Notes under the pieces: model-generated
Told to the model about the DNA's origin: nothing
What the model saw: only the letters and a program-made list of their open reading frames with translations
The model's database searches: none
Assembly (NCBI RefSeq): GCF_900090045.1
Contig: NC_041781.1
Coordinates: forward strand, 248,001-312,000
Length of the DNA: 64,000 nt
Source of the DNA: Plasmodium malariae
Lineage: Eukaryota > Apicomplexa > Aconoidasida > Haemosporida > Plasmodiidae
Direction of reading: 5' to 3'
Made by a program: the position numbers and the translations under genes
Part shown: positions 54,401 to 64,000 of the stretch, one piece after another
How positions within the stretch are numbered: the stretch's first letter is position 1
Layout of the letters: each line of letters opens with the position of its first letter

Positions 54401-57400
54401 TTATTATACCATTATATCAACTGGTAAAGAAAAGATCAATGTTAAGAAGTATGAACAATTTTCCATTCCGAGTAATGATGATAATAATATGGCAGAATGT
54501 GTTATGAATTATTGGTATATTATTGTACAGTTTTATTTTGTTAATTATATAAAAAGAGAGTTTTGGATAAATGTATTTCCATCAAGCAGTAATAACGTAT
54601 CTTTTAACAAAATATCAATAAGCAACATATTCTATATTGATACAAATAACTCATACAAGGAGGATAACCATAAACTCATTGATAATATTAAATATACCAA
54701 TAATTTAAGGGAACAGAAATATAAAGATTATTTTAACAAGGATAGGAAATGTGAAAATGTATTAATAGGAAAGAACGCGAATTTAAAAAAAATGAAAAAT
54801 GAAATAAATATTATAATAAGAACAAATGTAGAAAAAAATATTGAGACGAAACAAAAAGAGAATTGTGTACAGGGACAAATGGAAGGCTTAAATTTTGAAA
54901 ATGAGAAAGAAAGGTGCAAAATAGATGTAGAACAAAGTTACAGTCGTAATCATAATAATAATAATAACAGTAATAGTAGTGGCAATGATAAACAAAATTG
55001 CAGTGTACTTTCAATTGTTCAGAGGAGAAGAAAAATAGGTAAAAGGAGTTTAACTGATCTTTACAATTTTTATGAGAAATATGAAAAATGCGTCAATTTT
55101 TACAACAATAATGATATTAATAATAATTATTTAGGGAAGAAAAATATAAGTTTCCTTAATATATATAACAAATTTTTAAATTTAAATGAATATATTTATT
55201 ATGTTAAAAACTATATCGAAGATAGCAGCATATTATGTATATTAAAAAAAAATAAGAATAGCATGTGGCTAATCAATGACCAAGGGACATATCATATGAA
55301 GCCCTTAAATTTCCTCAAAAAATATATGAACTTTTTTCTTAGAAATAGATTTTTATTGAATACTGAAAATATTTTCAAATTTAAAAAGGGAATTCTTTTT
55401 ATGGTTAAGATCAATAGAAATAATAGACATATTATAGAAAAGAAATTATATAATAACATTCAAAAAAAACAAATAATTGTGTGCGAATATCCTATTAATA
55501 ATTTAGAATTAGGTAATAACGTTTTTTTAAGTAACCACATTACTCATAAAAAACAGGGTTACTCTAAAAATAGGTATATATATAACCTTTACCATACAAT
55601 ATATAAAAATCATATTGATAATTATTCTAATATGCACACTCCTTTTAAGGGAAATAGCGCATTCTTCCCCTGCATTCTTAAGAGGAATGTTAAGAAGATT
55701 TATAAAGACACACAAAATATTCCATGTCTTGCTATGAATGATTTGAACCACAACAACAAGGTGTATGATATAGTGCACAAGAATTATAATGATGCTCTTT
55801 CGTGTGGAATAAGGGATCGAAATAACTGCAGTAGTATTTACAATATGATTATTGATAATAATAATAATAATAATGACATTTATAATAACAATAATAGTAA
55901 CTACAATGGTAACAATAACAACAGTTCCAATAAAGGTAAGTACAATAATTTATATATCAAAAATTACAACATTTTGAGCAAAATGCACACATACTACTAT
56001 GATAAAGCAAATTTTGGAAAAACATATGAACGTACATGTTTTCAGAAGAACTACATAAATTTCCGTTTTACGAACAGTTATAACAATAACGAAAATAAAG
56101 AATTATATGCTAGTAATATATTTAATAAAAACCATAGAAGAAATAGAAAAAGGCATCCTACTAATTGCATCAATTTTTATGAATATAATAATAATGCATT
56201 AAAAAGAGAGCAACAATTTTGTAATAGTTCACACTTTGAATATTTTCTTATAAAAGATAAATTGTATAATGAAAATCAGAACAGAATTATGAAAGTAAAT
56301 AATACAAATGACATTAATATAATTAATAACTCAATGGACAAAAGCAATAGTTCAAAGATAGACAAAAATATATATCAAAAAAAAGGTATCTTTATGTATA
56401 AACATTTGAGGAAACAATACGAAGGAAAATTATACCATATCAACAATACTACAAATGATCATATAGGTAATAATTGTACATTAAATAGTCGTAACGATAT
56501 AATATTGAATACGAAAAATTGTAATTTTAAGAATGTTAGTATAAACTATTATAGAAATTATAACATATGTAATCGGAATGTTAACTACTGCAATTACAGC
56601 AACGAAAACAGAAACTATAATAACAGGATCGATGGAAGTGGTAATAATAGAATAAATAACTACAACAACTACAGGGGCATATATGGTGCAAATTATAGGG
56701 GAAATAATAGCAGAAATAGTAAACGTAATAATAGAGGAAATAATAAAGGTAATAATAGGAGAAATAACGGAAGCAATAACAGTAACAATAACAGTAATAA
56801 TACTAACAATAATAGCAACAATAACATCAACAATAACAACAGCAATAACAATAATAGCAACAATGATGATAATGAACGAGAAAATAATGACAGCAATAAA
56901 AAAGACTCCATTAGCGAGAGGAAGAACAAAAATAACAAGAGAAAAAAAAAAGGTAAAAAATCAAAAAAAATTATTAACTTTAGACATAAAAATATTAATA
57001 AAAGAATTATTCGTAATTCTAAGCATGCAAGTCAGAGAAAGAAAAAAAATATTGTATTGAAGAAGGGCATGCCCATAAGAAAAGAAAAAAAAATAGGCTG
57101 TCAAAAAAAGACAAAAGATATATTAAACACGAACAATACTAATACAAAAAAGGAGAAAACTAACATGAGTATGCAAAATATAAAAGGATTAGACGCGGAA
57201 AATGGAATGAATAATTGTAACTCATTAAAAAGATATATAAATTATTTAAAAAACTTAGATTATGATATAAAATTCGGAAATGTTTATGTTAAATTAAAAA
57301 AAAAATTGAGTTCACAAAACAAATGTCAATTCGAAGTATATGAAGCTGAAATTGTTGCAGTTGACACTATATGTAATTTATTTTATCCTTATATTCAGAA

Positions 57401-59614
57401 ATTTGAAAACTTCTATAATATATTAAAAAAAAGTACAAACAATTATGATTTTCTAAAGATAAGTATGAATAATTATGAAGATTCATCGCATTTCGATATC
57501 AGTGAGAGTAACCTAGATGACTTTATGAATAATAGCGAAGAATTTAATGTAATTCTTAATTATTTAATTAATAGCAGATTATATTCTGGGTACAATAATA
57601 ACAGTAGTTCAAAAAATGTAAGAAACAGTAAACAGAAAAAAAGAAATTATTTTTCCTATGTTAACTTACCAGAAAATATATTAACAAATTCGTTAAATAA
57701 AGAATTCTTATATCCCATGAAAGGAGAATATGCAAAAAAAATTGATTCTAATAATAATATTTTAAGGGCTATAAATGAGAATATAGACGTGAGGAAACGA
57801 ACGAGTAGAGTCAACGGTACATCAAACAATATCAGCAATAACAACAGCAATAATCGTGTTAATGATATGTACACATCTAGTCTAGTAAATATGAATTATA
57901 TCACAGGAATATATACTAAACCTGAAGAAGATGGTGTTATTTATAATAGTTTACAAACAAACAACTATTTGTTCAATTCTGCTCAGATGTATTTTAATAC
58001 TAGTTTGATAAAAGGATGGAGTAATGATAATTCTATTTTTTTAAATAATAAAAACATGAGCAAAAGTTGTTCCATTATAAAAAAGGAAAAGGAATTTTTT
58101 TTCAATTACAAAGAGGATAATAATAATAATTTCTATAATAATAATAATGGACCAATGGGAGGGAAATTTTCCAGAAGACCGAACTTTGACAGCACAACTA
58201 ACTATCATAAACGCAATAGAGAAAGCAATAACAAAATGGTTCACATTTATGATATTAATATTAATCATGCACCACATATTAACGATTACAACATTTTTTG
58301 GTATAATCATTTATTATGGAACAAACAACAACTTGCAAGAAATTTAATTCATTTAATAAAAAAAATGAACTTCTTAAAATATTTTGGCTATAAATCATTA
58401 TATGATATATTAAAGGAAGAATACAAAAAATATGTGTCAGAAAAAATGATTGTGGAATCAAACACACTCTTTAATATATTAAGACATATAAGTAGATACA
58501 ACTACATCAATGATGTTATAAATAACCCATTTACTATTTATCAAAGTTCGATTAAAAATATGCCTAGTAATAAATTTGCCATTAAAATATTAAATATTAA
58601 TGCATGCAATATATATAAATTAAAATATAAAATACATAGTTTACTATCAGAAGGAAAACAACTTGAAAAAGTGAATTTAGAAATTTGGAAACACGATAAG
58701 AAAAAACATTTCATACAGGAAAACATAAATGGTAATCTTGATAAAATAACACAAATGATTCTTCAAAAAAATAAAAAATGTGATCAGTCCCTTCTAACAT
58801 TAAATCACTGTTCTAGTTTATCAAATAATCAATTAATAGAATATTATGAAGAATTATGTAAGGAAGAAGATTCAACAAATATAACTGCAAAACCATGTCT
58901 TTCGGATATTCTAAACATAAAGGAACTTATAAAAAATAATGAAACTATTGAAGATAACAAGGAACAAGATATAAGTCTTAATTGCAACAGTAGTTTCAAT
59001 AATATTCATGACAATAAAAGTTTTAATAATCCCTTAAGTGCCTTCATTAGAAATAGTTATAATAGTGTAGATAATGACAGTAATAATAATATCAATAATA
59101 ATGACAATAATAGCAGTAATAATAGCAATAATAATAACAGTCAAAATAGAATTAAATATAGCAGTAATAACAAGTTAGCACAGTTAACCAATGAAGGTAA
59201 CTCCTCTAACGTTACGAGCAATAACGTATTTCCTTTTGTATGCAAATATTGCTTAAACATTTTTTATGATAAGGACATTATGTTAACAGATGAAAAGAAT
59301 AAAGATATAATAAGTAAATCTATTTTTAGCGTTTATTGTGAAAAAAATAGTGATACCATAATGAACAATAATAATGTCTCTAAATATGAAAATGCGCCTA
59401 TAGAAAACGTAAATGTTGTTGGAGATACAAGCAACCTTAAAAATGATAAGCAGACAAGAGAGATTAAATGCGAACAAAGTGTAAATGCAAAAGGGAAAAG
59501 TAAAAAGCGGAATAGCAAAAAGACCCCTGCAAAAAAGGGCAGTTCCTCCACCATCAGCAGCAACAACATCAACAACACCAACAACAACAATATCAACAAC
59601 ATCAACAACAATAA

Positions 59615-59662
<48 letters not shown>

Positions 59663-62093
59663 TATCAACAAAAATAATAGTGATCACTGCAAAATTTCTA
59701 GATATATACAAACAAGAAGTAGAGGGAAAAATGCGAGAGCCGAGAGAAAGCAGAAACAAAATGGCAGTAACCAAGGGGGAAAAGCAAAAAATACAAAGGT
59801 TTCCAAAAAATGTGCTATTAAAAAAGAAACAAAATTAAAAGTGAAAAATGTTATAATAAATAAGAAAAGAAGAGGAATTAATTTAAAAAAAGGAAAGAAT
59901 GTAAAAAGTCGTAATAAGAACAACTGTTCTAATATTACCACTAATGAAAAACAAAAAGAGCAAAACGAAAATGTTTCAACGAATCCAATTCCTCACAAGT
60001 TCATAGATCATTGTGCTTTATCATTATTGCCAGGAAAAAAAATGTCATGTAAATTAGTTCCACATAATTATTCTGCTTCTAATTCTACACTACAAAATTT
60101 GGAATCGTATAATGACCTGTTTAATAATTGCATTTCACATAATACTTTCAACTTTAACATAAATAATTTCAAAAAATTGAAAATGAATGTTTGCAGAAAA
60201 TGTGAAGAGAAAAATTTACAATGTGAAAAGTACATAACAAAAGAATCAAAAGAAACAAAAAAGAAAAAAAAATATTTAACTTCAATACCAAAATATTTAT
60301 GGTCATCTGTTGGAATGACAAAGAATAATGAACATGTTTTAGGTGTAGCCATGCAAATGATTGACGGATGTACACTAACATATATTATCCAAAAACTTAA
60401 AGGAACAGAAAATGTAAATTATGGACTATTTTTACTAGACATTTGTAAAAAATTAGTTAAACACCTAATGATAATATGTGAATCCATTGATAACCCTATC
60501 ATTAATTGGGATACAAAACCAGGGAACATTATGGTTGAGTATGAACTAGTAAACTCCAAAATATCATGCAAAAATGTTACTATTATAGATGTAGGTGATG
60601 CATTGCCAGGAAGAAGTTTCTATTTTCCAACAAATCCGTCATATTATGAAAAAATAAGAATTAATAACGTTCAGAAAAATTTTAATAATTTTTTATATTA
60701 TGTAATCTGCACCAAAGGATATTGCTCTCCTGAATGTGCTCTCTTAGTTTTCTTATTGTCATCTTTAAATAAATCAGAGCAGTTTAGAAAAACATGGTAT
60801 GGGGCTGATTCAAACCTTTACCATATTAACAAAACAAAACAGTTAAGAATTAAACATCGATGGAAAAAATTATTAGATCTACGTTTTATTCAACCAATTT
60901 TAAAAAAAAGAGATAATTATATTTTTTACAGGTCATCAAATGCATTTTTACAAAAATGTGCATGTATGAACAGTTGGGATAACAACATCCCTATTGGTAT
61001 AAATAAGAATAATGATAATAATATCAATAACGATAACAGTAATAACAATAACAATAACAGTAGTAATATTAAAACATCTTTGTTTGAAAAAAATGGCATG
61101 GATTCTTACTTATTTTGCGGTAATAAGAACACAAACCAAGGGGAATATATCAATTTGGACCCTTGTAACGGTCACTATAGTAGTATGAACAATTATAAAA
61201 ATAGATCTAATAATAAGAACTTGTGTAGGAAATTTTTCGATAATAGAAATAATGCCAGTTATAATAATAGCTTCAGTAATTACGATAATATGAATAGCAA
61301 AAATCTTAATAGTGAAAAAAATTGTAGAAGATACAATTCTAGTAATAATACACTCTGCGACAATGCAAATAATCTTCATGGTAAATGTACATTTAATGAT
61401 GCATATGCTGCTCATGAAATAAATGAAAATATTATTTATACTTCAATGGAATCAGGAAAATTTGAAAAAAAATTACAAAACGAAGGACAAGATGATATAT
61501 TAAAAGATTATTATTTAACCAAAGTGTGCACGCATGATATGGTTGATGATAACTTAAAAGAGCATTACTCAGATCATGACGAAATAAAAGAATATTTATA
61601 TAACAAGGATGCAGAAATAAAGGAAATGGAAATTAAATTAAATGAATGTGAAAAAAAGAAAAGAAAAAAAAGAGAATATGAATATTATAAAATGCTTACT
61701 GTTGATACATGGATAATTAAATTTACAACCAAAACTACCATTTTTAGTACAGGTTTAGTATTATGTCAGTTGTTTGGAGGTCATAACTTATTAAATATTG
61801 TTAATAAGAATGAGATAAAAGTGGTTGATGTATTGTGTGAATGGAACTGTAAAAATAGTACTAATGTATATTCAGGGGAACAAAATATTACTTTTAATGA
61901 ATTATTGCCTAATAAGGGTATTTTTTCTAATGATATATGGAAAAGCAAAATTAAAAAAATCATAAAAAAATGTTTACAGTTTATACCATCTAGAAGATGC
62001 TCTTTTAAAGAATTATATATTGATATAAAAAATTTAAAAAAAGAATATGAAGCGTATTATAATCTAAATGATGCTTCAACCGCTGCTTCGTGA
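51465..62093 (+). CDS. Giant divergent protein kinase-like protein with long insertions
   Basis: Encodes 3,542 residues in one exon. The N terminus is basic with a Cys cluster (about residues 91-119, CYKCYN...CCIC). About 350-1050 is ordered-looking, mainly helical sequence. Then follow Asn-rich low-complexity tracts (notably 1735-1810 and 2690-2740). Kinase-fold motifs appear in order near the C terminus: a VAIK-like FAIK with K2374; an LGVAMQMIDGCTL hinge-like segment near 2960; the catalytic-loop variant NWDTKPGNIM with D3016, K3018 and N3021; DVG at 3042-3044 instead of DFG; SPE at 3088-3090 for APE; a helix FSTGLVLCQLFGG near 3427; and IPSRRCSFKEL near 3506. Insertions of about 580 residues (N-lobe to hinge) and 330 residues (after SPE) split the domain. 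Key Lys, Asp and Asn are kept, so activity is possible, but HRD is degenerate and the Gly loop is not clear. CxxC pairs at 2593/2596 and 2910/2913 lie in the first insertion. Substrate and role are unknown. Confidence 0.85.
59560..59670 (+). repeat. AAC/ATC trinucleotide tract encoding Asn/Ile low complexity
   Basis: Tandem AACAACATC-type units inside the giant kinase-like gene, encoding an Asn run punctuated by Ile and Thr. Unlike the rest of the gene, Asn is written mostly as AAC and not AAT, which marks a locally expanded repeat. It separates the CKYC and CRKC metal-binding-like pairs. Confidence 0.8.
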
Positions 62094-63911
62094 AATATTT
62101 ATTTTTCATAAATTTCCATTTATAAGTGTATTTAAGTAGTCAATGACTATAAACTTCGTAGTTCTCATTTATTTTAATAATAAATAGTGATTAGAATTAG
62201 TATACATCAAAGAAGAAATATATTTTTAAACACATATTAAGAGCATAAAAAAAGGAAGAAGTGTTATACACATAATTTATTAAGAGCTGAACAGTATGCA
62301 AGTTGCAAACATATACAACTAAATGATTAATTAAAAAAAAAAAATAAATAAATACAAACAAAAATGCAAACAAAAATGCAAACAAAAATACAAACAATAA
62401 TTTAATCAGTCCATCATTTATATTGATATACGAAATTACTTCATTTCTTCTTTGTTGGGTAATTTAAATACATAAAGTTTCACAAATCAACTTGTGATGG
62501 TTCAAATTTTCATATGATCCTTAACATTTAAGACTATTTTTTATAATATAAGAATACCTTTGATTTTTTTTTTTTTTATATGTATAAAATTAAATCTTTT
62601 TAAAATTTAATTTTTTTTTTTTTTTTTTTTGTTTATTTTATATATATTTTTTTTATATAAAGTAGTTAATTGTAGTTCTTTTCTGTTGCCACGTAATTGT
62701 AATCATATATATGAAGTCTTAATATCTATATATGTTTATATGTATGTTATTTGCATTTTTTGTAGTTAAATATTTTTTCTTCAATTTTTACACATTTTTT
62801 TTTTTTTTTTTTGTTTATTCCTTTTTCTCTTTGCAAATGTATGCAAAAAGTAAAGAAACAATGCATAGAAGCTATAATGTAATAATACACCCTTCTTTTC
62901 CAAATATCCTGTATTTAAATACATACATCAGCTACATCACATTAAAATTTTGTATTGTTCATAAGAATTTCATTTAATCATATATGTTGAAGTATTTAGT
63001 ATTTCACTTGTTTTACATATTTTGAAATTGCATATATATGTGTGTGTATATGTGTGCATATAGATTTTTGTACCTATGTTAATGTGTTTAATAATAATCT
63101 TTGTACTTTGGTGTAGCAAATCAAATGGTTTTGATTTCATATATCAATACAATCACATGCTTACATATACACGTAGTAGTATACAGTGCTTTTTAACGGA
63201 TGAATAGTCGATTTATTTAGATTGTGATTAATGTAAAAAAAATTATTTTTTTTTTACATTTATCAAATACAAACATTAAAAAAAAAAAAAAAAAATTCAT
63301 TTTAATTACATTCAAACGAAAGTAAAAAGGAGAAATTCCCATGAACATCTCAGTTTTAAAGGTATCAAAACTCGCACACTTTTAAATGTATTTGACAAAC
63401 TTTCCATTATAGTATTTTATTTTATTCTTAGAATCATTCATTTATAAAAAAAAAAAAAGGAAAAAGAACAGAACAATATTAGCATACAATACATAACAAT
63501 TCTAAATGCATTCTTATTACAAAATTAAAAAGGTACTTCACCTAAACAGCTTTAATGTTTTTAAGTTTTAAAAAAATGCGCATATGGAAAATTATATATC
63601 ATAGGTTAATACAATATCGAAAAACATCATAAGGATGTGCATATATACATATATATATATGTGCTCACAATAATTTTACAATGAATCAGAATATGTTCAC
63701 CTTCGATAAAAAATTTTTAAATAAAAGGGCAATATCATTATGTGCCTAATATACTATAAAAAGTATAAAATCTTAGGAAAAAGAATTACAAAATGGAAGG
63801 TGTTACAAAATAAAATGTCGAAAAAAAATAAAAAGTTTAAGCTACAGAAATGGGAAAAAAAAAAAGGAACAAATAGCTTATACTTGTTTTTTCTTGCATT
63901 TAATGCATAAG
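62094..63911. other. Convergent 3' intergenic region
   Basis: About 1.8 kb follows the kinase-like gene, before the 3' end of a minus-strand gene. It contains a 12-bp repeat at 62355-62396, T tracts near 62567-62577 and 62610-62630, and A tracts near 63278-63296. Frames at 62197-62397 and 62732-62977 are not supported. Confidence 0.55.
62355..62396. repeat. 12-bp tandem repeat, about 3.5 copies
   Basis: Units of CAAACAAAAATG at 62355-62366 and 62367-62378, then a one-base variant and a partial copy. It lies about 260 bp after the kinase-like stop codon, so it is likely in the 3' UTR. Confidence 0.85.
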
Positions 63912-64000
63912 TTAACTGTTTTCATCTACGCTATCAGAATTAATCGATTTGAAACATTTTTCCAAAACCTCTTTTAATGTTTTTAAACATGTATAAAAAA
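63912..64000 (-). CDS. 3' end of an unidentified gene running off the window
   Basis: On the minus strand an open frame enters from the right edge and ends at TAA 63912-63914. Its last residues (LKTLKEVLEKCFKSINS then DSVDENS) are hydrophilic, with helical then acidic character, and base usage here is less homopolymeric than in the adjacent spacer. This looks like a genuine C terminus, but only 28 residues are visible, so no family can be named and a chance frame is possible. Confidence 0.45.
   Translation of the reverse strand, partial: FYTCLKTLKEVLEKCFKSINSDSVDENS

Noticed and set aside
56683..57060. 125-residue frame rich in Ile/Thr within the kinase-like gene
   Set aside because: It is an alternate-frame reading of the Asn-codon repeat (AAT/AAC read as ATA/ACA).
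59283..59774. Val/Asp-rich frame on the minus strand in the kinase-like gene
   Set aside because: It is the antisense reading of the AAC/ATC repeat; its repetitive composition explains the openness.
62732..62977. 81-residue frame after the kinase-like gene
   Set aside because: It depends on a T tract coding poly-Phe and has no recognisable domain.

Overview
The window is nuclear DNA of a malaria parasite (Plasmodium) at a subtelomere-to-core transition. The evidence is extreme AT richness with long poly(A)/poly(T) and (AT)n tracts, small GT-AG introns, Asn-rich low-complexity coding sequence, and diagnostic families: tryptophan-rich antigens, a two-exon exported-protein gene, very large reticulocyte-binding proteins (RBP/RBL), Rab7 and RER1. 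An RBP1-like tandem pair beside Rab7/RER1 recalls the RBP1a/RBP1b locus of P. vivax, but the base composition is far more AT-rich. P. malariae or a close relative is my best guess; P. ovale or another AT-rich RBP-bearing species cannot be excluded from sequence alone.

Layout. 1-15 kb is subtelomere-like and gene-poor. It holds a tryptophan-rich antigen pseudogene (33-1140), an intact paralogue (6518-7583), a two-exon putative exported protein (10480-11268), and long AT-rich spacers with possible decayed coding remnants near 12.5-13.5 kb. 15-35 kb is a tandem pair of RBP genes on the minus strand. The first (15155-24025) is a full-length pseudogene that still has its signal-peptide exon, intron, transmembrane segment and tail, but carries at least four in-frame stops and several frameshifts. 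The second (26490-35174) is an uninterrupted 2,894-codon reading frame. 38 kb onward is core-like: a small secreted/membrane protein (38411-38689), a one-TM protein (40424-40912), RER1 (minus, 2 exons), Rab7 (minus, 7 exons), a giant 3,542-residue divergent kinase-like protein (plus), and the 3' tip of another minus-strand gene at the right edge.

Functionally the left part is host-interaction and invasion repertoire (red-cell binding ligands, Trp-rich antigens, an exported protein). The right part is housekeeping: ER retrieval (RER1), late endosome/food vacuole traffic (Rab7), and a kinase-fold protein whose domain is split by very long insertions. The observations most worth checking are: the stepwise decay of one RBP next to an open copy; the apparent absence of a signal exon on the open copy; eight 30-bp tandem units directly before the kinase start codon; the split kinase and split CxxC pairs; and two related hairpins upstream of the open RBP.
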